64,000 nt of DNA, from contig VTPC01005435.1 of the NCBI GenBank assembly GCA_011009095.1, positions 1-64,000 on the forward strand, in the 5' to 3' direction. The position numbers were made by a program, and so were the translations under genes. The first letter of the stretch is position 1. Each line of letters opens with the position of its first letter. The stretch is from Ignelater luminosus. Taxonomy: Eukaryota > Arthropoda > Insecta > Coleoptera > Elateridae. The notes beneath the pieces are model-generated. The model was not told the origin of the DNA and did not search any database. It saw nothing but the letters and a program-made list of their open reading frames with translations. Below are positions 27,001 through 48,580 of the stretch, one piece after another.

Positions 27001-28149
27001 TAAAAAGGTTTTTAGTTAATATCAAAGCACCTGCTTAAAACCATAGTAAATATCGTACATCATTGAAGAAAATAAAATTTGATTAGGGGTTTGTAATGCC
27101 ACCATTATCTTAATAATAAAAAAGGATACTTTACCTTTACATTACCCCCTTCAGTATAGGTAACATCATAACTTTCCTCGGCGACGTGACCCCATGCAGT
27201 AGGAGCAATAACAACATCACCTGAAACACTAGCATGTTCAGCAGCTTTAACATCATTAATTGCAGCTCCAAGAATAACATAATGTTTATTATCTTCATCG
27301 CCAATAACTGAAAATGTCATGTTTCCGCAAGATATTGCCAACTTAACTTTTAATAATACATTTACTTCCGTTTCGAAACATCCCAAAGTTTGCTGTATAA
27401 ACAAAGCACAAACTATCACTTCATGTATAACACGATATAAACAGTGATCTGGTTCTGCTTTCCACATTGCTAAAAACGCGTCGCCAGAAAACTTTAAAAC
27501 ATCCCCACCGTAGAAATAAATCACTTCAACTATGGCACCAATATAGGCGTTCAGAGTGGCTGTCAAACGGTAAATACCACCTTTTCCCGTTTTGTTATAC
27601 TTTTCGCAAAGAGGAGTAAAACCCGAAACGTCGGCAAAAAGAAGCACTCCTACGAAATGGTGGACTTCTTGAAGCTCTTTCTGGGGTAGTCTCACTATCA
27701 GATCTGGCAAGAACGTGGTCAGCACTTCTATCTGTTTTTTAATCTGACTTAGCTCCAGTTTTCTCATGAGCTCCGTCTCTTTTAGGAGTGTGCCTCCTAA
27801 GGAATTCCATCTCACCCGCATTTTTTACTTTTATATTTACAAAAAATATACAATATATAAAATGTGTAAATAAGTTTTAGATATACAAAAAAATAAATAT
27901 ATTTTGACGTTTTAGTTTTTTGTTTTTTTATCTATTTATATTACATTTATGGACTACTTTGATATTTTTAATCCTTACCTCTTGTAAGATCCTTCTAATA
28001 CCTTCAGTAGGTGCATCACTATAGTGTTGAGGATCCTCGGAGAGAAGTTTTAAGACTCGTATCTTTCCTCCGGGGCATCGAGCAAACACATCAGTAAAGG
28101 TACCTCCACGATCAATGGCGAATTGGAATTTTGCTTGATCGGCAGACAT
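1864..28149 (-). CDS. OPLAH: 5-oxoprolinase (ATP-hydrolysing), last exon outside the window
   Basis: Opens 5-oxoproline to glutamate using ATP, in the cytosolic gamma-glutamyl (glutathione) cycle. Fourteen coding exons stay in phase on the minus strand: 28149-27979, 13194-13003, 12937-12646, 12590-12338, 12278-12078, 10512-10263, 10201-9994, 9939-9231, 9173-8916, 8847-8353, 3022-2911, 2849-2625, 2562-2319, 1961-1864. They encode 1236 codons; the human enzyme has about 1288. The hydantoinase-A half shows DRGGTFTD near residue 14 and [13 protein letters not shown]. The hydantoinase-B half shows [14 protein letters not shown] and [16 protein letters not shown]. The final exon, expected to carry a glycine-rich TPGGGGYG-like tail, was not found in bases 1-1863 and probably lies beyond the left edge. 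Intron 1 (13195-27978) contains the whole ADCY10-like gene on the same strand. Intron 10 (3023-8352) holds a foldback transposon. The family call is very secure; exon edges are inferred. Confidence 0.96.
3420..4790. mobile_element. foldback DNA transposon with roughly 230-bp inverted arms
   Basis: The segment around 3420-3670 reappears inverted at about 4555-4790. Matching blocks include the stretches around gatacaaagctga, gacgttata, aaacgggct and aaatatctcgct. Arm identity looks moderate, so the copy is old. It lies in OPLAH intron 10 and encloses a broken coding relic at 3960-4440. The exact ends and target duplication could not be fixed by eye. Confidence 0.75.
3960..4440 (+). pseudogene. 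broken transposon protein remnant with cysteine-rich tail
   Basis: Three frames must be combined to read a recognisable repeat-family protein end: [20 protein letters not shown], then [16 protein letters not shown] and [11 protein letters not shown], then a cysteine-rich tail with [11 protein letters not shown] and CGQCHGQ. I have seen this C-terminal arrangement in repetitive insect ORFs but cannot name the superfamily. Frameshifts make it non-functional. It sits between the inverted arms at 3.42-4.79 kb, so it is probably the element's own gene. Confidence 0.6.
4791..8352. other. right part of OPLAH intron 10, no gene seen
   Basis: AT-rich intron sequence. A short open frame at 4933-5121 contains KACVVCASS, which could be a scrap of a transposon cysteine motif but is too short to assign. 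Otherwise nothing recognised. Confidence 0.5.
10513..12077. other. OPLAH intron 5, no gene seen
   Basis: AT-rich, with diverged short repeats around acttgtaaagacc-like words near 11280-11440. No coding signal. Confidence 0.5.
13195..15058. other. OPLAH intron 1, distal part, no gene seen
   Basis: AT-rich. A purine-rich stretch at about 13880-14400 has short open frames on the plus strand (for example [15 protein letters not shown]) that look like old transposon coding sequence but match no family I can name. Confidence 0.4.
15059..15098. repeat. (GAA)n microsatellite
   Basis: An uninterrupted run of about thirteen agaaga-type triplets lies in OPLAH intron 1, just upstream of the mariner copy. 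Confidence 0.97.
15225..16034 (+). mobile_element. mariner element lacking its C-terminal catalytic half
   Basis: Terminal inverted repeats begin CGAGGGTTGTTTC at 15225 and end as the reverse complement at 16034. TA dinucleotides sit at both borders (15223-15224 and 16035-16036), as in mariner insertions. About 30 bp of each end match closely. The coding part starts at 15392 ([16 protein letters not shown]) and includes the helix-turn-helix blocks [12 protein letters not shown] and [15 protein letters not shown] frameshift lies near 15665. The first catalytic block [11 protein letters not shown] is present, but sequence jumps from LSANK at about 15980 almost directly to the right repeat. The second and third catalytic Asp regions are therefore lost. 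It lies in OPLAH intron 1, downstream of ADCY10. Confidence 0.93.
15392..15977 (+). pseudogene. mariner transposase, frameshifted and truncated
   Basis: The frame opened at 15392 runs to about 15672 and continues in another frame from about 15615 to 15920, after which TAA is followed by a further short homologous stretch ([18 protein letters not shown]). The DNA-binding half and the first catalytic Asp are readable. Everything after roughly residue 195 of the usual protein of about 340 residues is deleted. Confidence 0.9.
16037..17044. other. OPLAH intron 1 between the mariner copy and ADCY10, no gene seen
   Basis: AT-rich, no recognised motif. It should contain the 3' untranslated end of ADCY10 near its right border. 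Confidence 0.5.
17045..17220. repeat. degenerate minisatellite, about 21-bp unit (copy 1)
   Basis: Successive units of the type tttcaaattgggaataatca, strongly diverged, with a switch to the opposite orientation in the right part. The same unit appears at 21.74 and 24.85 kb. It lies just past the ADCY10 stop. Confidence 0.6.
17296..27821 (-). CDS. ADCY10: soluble (bicarbonate-type) adenylyl cyclase, ADCY10-like
   Basis: Makes cAMP from ATP. Family members are intracellular and respond to bicarbonate, calcium and ATP. There are two coding exons, 27821-27135 and 21465-17296, joined in phase 0 (AAAG|GTAAAG donor, GTAG acceptor), giving 1618 residues against about 1610 in human. Catalytic domain 1 lies in exon 1, with FADVSGF and [10 protein letters not shown] carrying the two metal-binding Asp and the adenine-selecting Lys. 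Catalytic domain 2 opens exon 2: VTIQFINIV lacks the usual Asp, as expected of the pseudo-catalytic half, and [15 protein letters not shown] follows. Next come a Walker A (GKQKIGKS, about residue 550) and a Walker B-like VIFVD (about 660), then a long helical C-terminal part. Where human domain 1 reads DDVRLAQ (Arg176), this one reads NDVKAAE, a conservative Arg to Lys change. The start codon is only 157 bp from the OPLAH exon 1 donor. Confidence 0.93.
21735..21865. repeat. degenerate minisatellite, about 21-bp unit (copy 2)
   Basis: About six units resembling ttcaatttcgggaaaggtaaa. Read on the minus strand, they translate to a seven-residue period ([21 protein letters not shown]), which reflects the 21-bp unit, not a likely protein. 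It lies in the ADCY10 intron. Confidence 0.7.
22249..22593 (+). other. open frame with an N-terminal hydrophobic segment, status unknown
   Basis: An open frame of about 114 codons, antisense inside the ADCY10 intron. The first 36 residues are strongly hydrophobic ([20 protein letters not shown]), like a signal anchor, and the rest is polar with no motif I recognise. The frame appears to open at a TTG, with no ATG ahead of the hydrophobic block, which argues against a simple gene. Chance or a transposon remnant are both plausible. Confidence 0.2.
23287..24845 (+). pseudogene. broken transposase-like gene of an unnamed insect repeat family
   Basis: Homologous blocks occur in order but in different frames. 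They are an N-terminal basic part ([18 protein letters not shown]), [10 protein letters not shown], a [18 protein letters not shown] block near 24060, [18 protein letters not shown] near 24275, [16 protein letters not shown] near 24390, and a C-terminal [18 protein letters not shown] at 24630. Acidic residues in the DLQ and LDTC blocks fit a DDE-type nuclease, but I cannot assign the superfamily. At least three frame breaks are needed. It lies in the ADCY10 intron on the opposite strand. Confidence 0.65.
24848..24940. repeat. minisatellite, four 21-bp units (copy 3)
   Basis: Four units of the form ttcaaattgggaataatca follow directly after the transposase-like relic. They are the least diverged of the three related arrays in this region. 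In the plus-strand frame they read as repeats of QIGNNHF. Confidence 0.85.
25277..26740. mobile_element. inverted-repeat element with GC-rich core
   Basis: About 115 bp at 25277-25393 reappear inverted at about 26625-26740, with shared blocks such as gcctaaaaggttttagg and gagatacgcca. Between the arms, 25500-26400 is distinctly richer in G and C than the rest of the window and contains several short perfect hairpins and purine-rich strands. No intact gene was recognised inside. The open frames there are low-complexity (Asn, Pro, Gln-rich on the minus strand). It may be a foldback element, or two inverted copies of one dispersed repeat flanking another insertion. It lies in the ADCY10 intron. 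Confidence 0.65.
25534..25573. other. two adjacent 7-bp stem hairpins with identical GTA triloops
   Basis: gtcgcgc-gta-gcgcgac (25534-25550) is followed six bases later by agaggct-gta-agcctct (25557-25573). Both stems are perfect. Function unknown; they lie at the left side of the GC-rich core. Confidence 0.85.
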
Positions 28150-31100
28150 CTAACGCAAGAATAAGAACATCAAAATTTAAACAAACATAATTAATTTGTT
28201 TCGCTTAGAAAATTACTGTATTGAACGAGGGATGCAGAAGAAATAACACTTTAAAACGTATAGCAATGGTGAGATAACCAAAAGAAATAACGAACGAAAT
28301 TACTAGATGGTTGACAACCTCGATAAAGAGATCAATGAAGAAAATGTTTCTTTTCAAAAATGAGTTTTATTTCGTATAATTTGGAAATTATAAGTTACAT
28401 CCCATTAGGAAGCAAAAGGGTCTTCTTGTTATAACACACTCTTGTTCATTCAAAGCGAAAGCTTTTTAGGAAATAAATTATTCTCCACATAGTCATTTTA
28501 TCTTTATATATAGGAGAACGCTTTGTATCAATCTTGAATGTGTCCATGATTCAAATGACATCAAATAAAATATAAATAGTGTAGCAGTACAAAGAAATCC
28601 ATAAAAAAGCCTTTTTTAAGTATATAAGAGCTTTGATTGTTAACTGCAGTTCAAGAATAAAATTAATTTTTGAAAAAGCTTTCAAGACTTGTAAAAATAC
28701 CTCAATCCTGGATAGTTTAAAGCCTGCAAGATAGGCAACCAAGATTACAGCAATCTAATCGACACAGTCATATGATCACTAAATTACGTAAAGATATGCT
28801 GGCAGCTACATTGTAACCAAATAGCTGTATTAACTTTGTTAAATTTAGATTTTAACACACAGTTTCAATAATAACAGGTAATCTATTATCATTATAAACT
28901 CCAATCTCCTTTAAATATCAGCTTAATTTTCTAAAAAGCACATGCACAATTATTAAAACTTACTTTTTAAATAAACATAAAACTGGCTTTTCTGCACCCG
29001 TGTACTACAGCTGATAAAGGAACACTTCAAATGCTTTTTATCTCTTCCTGTGACTGTAGTAATTAACTTAATAATTTACAACTTTAGGCAAACAATGAAA
29101 TATTAAAATCATGATTCCACTGTTGTCTATGGGTTTTCTTTGATGGAATTTGTACTCGATATACTCAAAACTGATTTCCAATTTGTTGCTAGTTCTTAAT
29201 TCTTATTAGTTATTTATCATAATGAATTAGAAACGTATTGACCTTTAAACATATATTTAGTTTTCGTCTAAGCTATTACAGGTTTAAATTGGGGCTTTGG
29301 AATAATTGTTACTTTATTTAAACTTCATTTTATCTTATCAATATTTAAAAAACAGTTTTCTATGTATTTCTACCAAAAAGAAAATAAAATCTTCAACTAA
29401 AAGGTATTCTTTCGTCGTCTGTTATTGCTTTATGCTTAGTACATTATGCTAATTGAAATAGCAATCTTTTCAAATTCATGTATGTACTTTCTTTAGTTTC
29501 CAGAAAATGATTTAAAACTGTAAACAATGAAATTTTATTTTAAAGAACAATAATTGTATATTACGTATATAAAATATAAGAGCAATAACCTCATTGTTTC
29601 TAAAATACGTTTTGTCGATTAAGGTAGTACATACTATTAATAGAATTATCTTCTTTCCTATAAAAATATTTCAGTAGTAGTTGTAACTTCACACGTTATG
29701 TCATATAAAATAGTAATAGCAGAAATAAAAAACCAAAAAAAAGTTGTACTGAAAGCGCAGACGTCAAAAAGAAATTACTGCTGCTTTAGAAATGAAAAGT
29801 AGAACTAAGAAAACAAGAGGGTATTGATGTAAAGTGGTTTTTTGTATTACAAGTATTTTTTTCACTTGCAGTTTTAAATGTTTCTTTAAACAGTGAAACT
29901 GGTTCTAATTCAATGAATAGGGATTGTAATAGCTTTGTGTAGAGTAAATATCTCCAAGAGCCAATTTCCATAACATCTTTATATTTTTCAGATTATATTC
30001 TGTCATTCAAGGCTCAAAAAACATAAAGACAATAAGATCAATATATTTTGAATATAAACAAAATAGGTACCTCCCAAACTATTAGGTTTGAAAACTAGAG
30101 TTAATGAATGCATCTGAAGTTGTTTTGCACTTTATTTCAAGGATCAAATTGCGAAAAACAATCTTTTTAAAATTTCTCCCACATTTACATCAATTGCCCT
30201 AAATATGCACCAAAGGTACCTTTATCCCTTATTGATAGGATTACCAGATTTTACTATACCTAACTAGGACAATTTCTTTTAAAACCGAGACATAGGTAAG
30301 CTTCTTCAGACTTCAAACCATACACAGAAGGTCCCCCTTGAGCCTCAAATCGAACACGGAGGAGCCTTCTCGAGTTTCTAAACACACTTAAAAGACCTTT
30401 AAAAGACTATTTCGGACTTCCCCACACTCCCCGCCCTAAAAAAAAGGACATATCCACGAATAAGAAGTCGTCCAATAACCCTGCTTACTGATGACCATTA
30501 GATATTGGCTGTGTCAGAGTTTCAAACTTGAACACTTGGAGTAAGAAACTTGAAGAGACCGCCGTTTCAAGTTTTCAAAGAATTGTTTTAGTTTGAAGAG
30601 GTTCATACAAGTATGCAGTCACGACAACTTCTTTACTGTTGTTAGCATTATTGTCATCATATCTGTCCTAACAGAATTCAACAACAGATGAAGCAAAGAA
30701 AAGACTCCAAAATATTGTTTTATTCATTTTGCTTTAAAGATTCTTTGTCTAGATTAAATTTTCAAACAATCAGGAAGTTTAGCTATACATGTAGTACTAC
30801 TATATATTTGTTATGTTAAATAACGCATTAAGAGTCTGTGATTCAATTCGACGTCTCCAATTTATTAGTACTAACCTAACCCGACAAAACTTAATACTTT
30901 CCACAATAAACTACCTACTTTAGACATACAACACATCAGTTTACTTGTCGATGTCATGCTCTTTTCGTGCTTGATGACCGCGTGCAGTGCACACACAGCA
31001 CACGCCTTGGACGGGCCTTGCTTAGATGCCGGAATTTCGATTTGTTTTTTCTGCAGAAGAATATGCTCTACTCTTTGGATATAAAAATTCATAAATAGTT

Positions 31101-33262
31101 GTTTTTACTCATTTAACTTTTGTGTTTCTGTATCATTTAGTCATTCTGGTATGTAACCAGCCAGATGTTCAATAAAGAACGTTATATGGATGTCACCAGA
31201 AATTCCGATCATAGGGCAATATTAACTGCAAATAGTCTAAATAGTGTAATTTTAAAGTAAGACAAGTGATAAATCATTCCACCATGCACCATCTGCTCTC
31301 TGTCTTACTTAAGCATTTTCCATTATTTGAACTCTTTGCACTCATTATTGTCCACATGGTCAGGAATCCAGGTGACAAATAGAGTAGTATAAGTTTGTAC
31401 TTTCAATTTGGTGAATACCAAATTGTGTACAACTGCATGATGAAAGAAGCATCCATGCTTGGAAGAATGTGAAGATGGTAGCAGCTTGGGTTACTGCCCG
31501 CCCCTTATTTTAAGGAACAGCCCTTTAAGGTATGAGATGTGTCTTTTGTACTTTAGCAGCTATTTGTTACCCTTTATTTTGTTCTACTTCTGCTTATAAT
31601 TAATGCAAGCTCTGCTTTTTAGAGACTAACGTCCCTTATCTACCTACAAAAACAAAATTGTCAGTGCCTGGTCTACATATACACTAAATAGAAAGTTTAA
31701 ATAATAAAACCAAAGGTTGAAATCTTAATATCCTGTGTCATGTGCTGATAGAACGTCGACTTTTCACTTGAGAGACAATGGCAGGATTTCTGCCTAGCGG
31801 TATGCAATTTTTGTCAAATTTAAACTTAAGTAAATGACTACCTACCTACATTTTCTTCTTCATTTTTTGGTCTAGAACCTGAGAGGCAGATTTTTCTAGA
31901 TTTCAGATGTTAATTGTTGATAGACCATCATACATTGCAACTCAATCTTCTGTGTGAAAGAAAGCTCAAGATACCACATTGAAAACAATAGAAGCACTAC
32001 ACATCTACATAACAAATAATGGCTCTATTGAAATATATTTATTCAATTCAGAAATTTCTTTGTCCAAAAATTGTCCCTTTTGCAATCCTATAGTTCAAAT
32101 CCTATCTTAACCACAGGGCTAATTAAATGCAGTTGATTTTCACTGGAAATCAATCTTCTAAAAATATTTTTGAAACCCTACCTCAAACCTTCAACAACTC
32201 AACCTTTGAATTAACTTTTTTGTGATATTCCATACTTTCTGATTGTATGCCTGTGATGTTCCAAGATAGGAAAAGATAAAATAGAATGAACAAGCAACTG
32301 TTTTGTCTCTCTTTTATTGGCTTAGCTGTAATCAAGACTCACCATTAAGAATGGCTAGAATGCAGGCCTCGTTTATTCAAAATGAGATTTCTCTAGCAGA
32401 CAGTTCTTGAAAACAAAATTCTGCTATGGTACTTAGTTTCCTATTTGTAGAATTCTCTATTACAAAATTATTAAGTTGTTCGTAGCATAATGAGCAGAAA
32501 GACAAACAATGTAGTCTTAAACCAAAAAAAGCAAACTATACTATAAGTTAGTGCAAATGAGGCAAATTGAAATTGGAAGCTTAATGCAACATTCATGATT
32601 TCAATTTAATGTAGCACTAGGGTCCCACTTCAATTTTATATTTTATGACTACAACCTACAAATAAAGGCAGCTCTAGAACCAGTTTTCATTTTAGCAACT
32701 ACACAAATTAAATATCTTGACTATTCTGATATCGTTTCCTTGATAGTAGTTTGTTTTTGGGGCTGATTTTTTTCAGTGAAACAGAAAACTGTTCATGATA
32801 ACATCTGAACAAGAAAAATGAACCCATATAATAAATGTGTGTGGTTTTCCTTGGTGATGTAAGTGAATTCCCGAACAGAAATTTCTACAGAATTAATTAC
32901 TCTTGTCCCCATTCTTACCTTTATCCATTATAAAATCCTATTTTTGAGTCTTCAAGTTCCAAAATCAGAATCCCCCAATAGAAGAATGAAACTTATCAAT
33001 TCTTTTTGGTTTTCCAAGTGGATAACAACATGGCTACTACATGGTTTCCCAAAAAAGCAGTATTCTTGTTTTTAAATTAAATCAAGGTTTCAAGTGTAAT
33101 GGTCATTAACAGACTTTCTGATGACAGAAATGGCACAGTTAACCATATTGAATATTTAGTGGATTCATCATAAATTGGTCTCTAGGGTCAGTCAATGATT
33201 ATCATTGAAAAATTAGTCAAGGATATATTGTCACTTGTAAACAGTATGTTTTTCGTTTTTGT
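28150..33262. other. intergenic region between OPLAH start and the 33.3-kb transposon
   Basis: AT-rich with no convincing gene. The OPLAH promoter should be just right of 28149. The minus-strand open frame at 30871-31092 includes QGPSKACAVCALHAV, vaguely like a transposase cysteine motif, unassigned. Confidence 0.5.
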
Positions 33263-34801
33263 ATACAGTGTGTCCAGTTTAAAATGACTTACATGGGGAT
33301 ATTGGAAACGGTAATAGATACAACATTGGTTAAATGGGGAAAAAGTTTTATATTTATATGCCAATGAATAATCCATGGTTGCATTAACAAATATCTGCCC
33401 CATTTCAAAGGTACAAGGTGAAAACCAAAAAAGTGCATTTTCTAAAATCCTGATTTATTTATTTGTTATTAGAGATAAATGTACAATATTTTCAGAAACT
33501 AAATAGCAACTAATGAGGATTTCAAAAACAACTTCAAAAAAATGCTAGGCCTTCTAGATTTCACGTACTCACATCCAACTTTTGTTTTTCTTATGAGCGC
33601 CATATTGGATTTTTACATTTTTAAAATATCATAAAAAGAGCTTTTCAACCATGTACAACATGACTATGTTTAAAGAAGAGAAAGTACAAAAAAATACAAA
33701 ATTAAGATTTAACCATAGTAGGCCTTGAGGTTTCCAAATAATAATTTGCAAACAAATGAGTGAGTGAGTGAGACAGCAGATTAGATGGAGATTTAATGTC
33801 TGGATAGGTATAATTCGTAGTCACATCCCTGGACCATTTTTCTTCAATAAAAATCTTAATTCTGAAAGATACCTTCACCTTTTGCAAACAAATGTAGCAG
33901 ATCGTCTCATGGAGCTTCCCCTTGCAACCCTTCAAAACATGTTTTCTCAGCAAGATGGGGCACCTGCACATATTGCTCAAATAATTACGAATTTCGTAAT
34001 AATGGATATCCTGACCATTGGATTGGAAATCGGGGACCAATAAGATGGCCCGCAAGGTTACCAAATATTGCGTCTCTTGATTTTTTTGTATGGGATTATC
34101 TAAAAACCCAAGTTCATTCATCACAATACAAAACAGTGGATGTCTTACAACAGGCAGTCATTGAAGCAGTAAACAGAATTACTCCGTTGATGCTAAGACA
34201 GTCTTGTGAAGCAGTTTTGAATCGGTGTAGAAGGTGCACACGGCAGAATTAAGGTTTATTTAAATATTTAGATTAATATTAACTAGAATTACTTTAATTA
34301 GAATTTTCACTCATTTGTTTGCAAATTATTATTTGGAAACCTCAAAGCCTACTATGGTTAAATTTGTATTTTCTTGTACTTTCTCTTCTTTAAACATAAT
34401 CATATTGTACATGGTTGAAAATATCTTTTTATGACTATTTTAAAAAAGTAAAGATCCAATATGGCGCCCCTAAAAATACAAAAGTTGAATACGAGTACGT
34501 GAAATCTAGAAGGCCTAGCATTTTTTTCAAGTCGTTTTTGAAATTCTCATTAGTTGCTATTTAGTTTCTGAAAATATTGTACATTTATTTCTAATAACAA
34601 ATAAATAAATCAGGATTTTAGAAAATGCACTTTTTTGGTTTTCACCCTGTATCTTTGAAACGGGGCAGATATTTGTTAATGTAACCATGGATGATTCATT
34701 GGCATATAAATACAAAACTTTTTCCCCATTTAGCCAACCTTGTATCTATCACCGCTTCCAATATCCCCACGTAGGTCATTTTAAACTGGATACACTGTAT
34801 A
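33263..34801 (+). mobile_element. mariner-like element with about 500-bp terminal inverted repeats
   Basis: Ends start TACAGTGTGTCCAG and mirror at the right (ctggatacactgta). Inverted similarity runs from the tips to about 33765 and back from 34307, far longer than normal mariner repeats. The unique centre encodes the C-terminal part of a Tc1/mariner transposase in two frames, including FNVWIGIIRSHIPGPFFF, QQDGAPAH with the second Asp, and LDFFVWDYLK. The SPDL block carrying the third acidic residue reads LPNI, so the catalytic site is broken. The N-terminal half is absent. It is intergenic, between OPLAH and GPI. Confidence 0.9.
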
Positions 34802-34955
34802 TAAAAGAAAACAATTTATTATTCTTCTTACATTGCTACACTTAGTAAAGTTAATCCGGTTTTAAATTTGGAATTTGTTATACATTCTTTTAGTAATATT
34901 TCTGAATTAACAAAATGAATAAAACATATAAAATCAAATTACGTAACAAAAGATA

Positions 34956-34981
34956 TTTATTTCTAAAGCATAACATTTATT
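34956..34981 (-). terminator. candidate poly(A) signals of GPI
   Basis: Two minus-strand AATAAA motifs (34956-34961 and 34976-34981), about 115-140 bp beyond the GPI stop codon. Confidence 0.55.
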
Positions 34982-35097
34982 ATACATAGTACTAATTCTA
35001 GATTGTTCTTTTAAAAACTTTGAAAACAAATATAATCCCATTTTTACCATTTTACCATATTAAAGCATTATTACTCCATGACACATTAAGCAGTCAT

Positions 35098-47421
<12,324 letters not shown>

Positions 47422-47829
47422 CGTCGTTTGCCGCTACTAATAATAGTAACAGTAGTTTCATACACGATCAGCCAGCGCAAAAGCAAGACTGAAGGAAAAC
47501 CAGGAAAACCAGAAAATGCAACGATTATATTCAGTTGCGCATGTGTATTAACATTATATTCTTAATTTGACATTGTAAATTTTCAAAAAAGGAATTTTTA
47601 TTGATATTTACTTTTCATTATACTAAAACAAGGAATTTCTTGGTTTTTAAATAAACTGTATAAAACCAGGATAACATATTTGTCACTTTTCTGATTTACT
47701 GCAGAAAGTTTGTGTTTAGAATTATAAACAGTAAGATAGTTTTTAAAGTTCAAAAACTACTAAAATATCAAAGAAAATAAAAATTTAAGAATAGATCAAC
47801 TTTCAAAATTGAAACGTCAATTAAAAAGC

Positions 47830-47860
47830 CAGTGGCGTACTGGTATATTCTTAGCAGGGA
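47830..47860. other. possible hAT-type terminal sequence
   Basis: CAGTGGCGTA is the common start of hAT-superfamily ends. No matching inverted end was found within the following kilobase, so this may be a solo fragment or coincidence. Confidence 0.3.
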
Positions 47861-48115
47861 CACGGTAAAATAAAAAATTTGAAGAAATAATTTTGATTGA
47901 ATCCACAACACACTGTAGGTTACTTTTTATTTATGTTATAATGTAACTCGCAGAATAACCCTTGCATCGAAAAGCAATAGCTAAATACACTTCTCAGTAG
48001 AAAGACACTACCTACTGGAAATCTTTCACATTAAAATATTCTCGTTTTCTTGAACTGAGGGTTTACTTAAAACCTTGAAAAGTAACTATTGATGTAGCTC
48101 CAGATATTGGAAAGT

Positions 48116-48580
48116 TACTCTAAAAAAGTAATTAGTTACAGTTACAGTTACCTTATCAAAAAATGTAATTAGTTACAATTACAGTTACTTGATTTTAAAA
48201 AGTAACTAGTTACCATTACAGTTCCTGCAAATATGTAACTAAGTTACTTTACCGTTACTGTCAGTTACTTTGATTCTATAAAGAAAATAAAGAAAAACTT
48301 TTTAGAACCCATCAAAATTCAAGGTGATTCTAATTAATTTTTCTTTGTATAAGCTTACTGTACAACTCTTAGAATTACATAATATGAAAACATGTATTTT
48401 CTGAACATCATCAAAACTAAATTTGAAAATCGATTATTCAAGTAACGCAAAAGCAACGACCTGAAGTCGTTACCGTTACACGCTTTTTGTAATTAGTTAC
48501 AATTACTTTACTGTGTCTTTATAAAGTAACGCGTTACCTTTAGCGTTACTGAAAAATGTAATTAATTACAAGTAACGCGT
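48116..48580. repeat. GTTAC/GTAAC-rich degenerate array
   Basis: Two clusters (48116-48280 and 48440-48580) consist of repeated taattagttacaattacagt-type units and palindromic aagtaacgcgttactt motifs on both strands, separated by about 160 bp of ordinary AT-rich sequence. No coding signal. It lies between GPI and PSMB5. Confidence 0.85.

Noticed and set aside
17296-27821. Two genes, a cyclase-domain protein and a large ATPase
   Set aside because: The 687-bp exon and the 4.17-kb exon join in phase and match the order and total length of soluble adenylyl cyclase.
30871-31092. piggyBac-type cysteine-rich tail
   Set aside because: One CxxC-like pair only. The full zinc-binding pattern and the rest of a transposase are missing.
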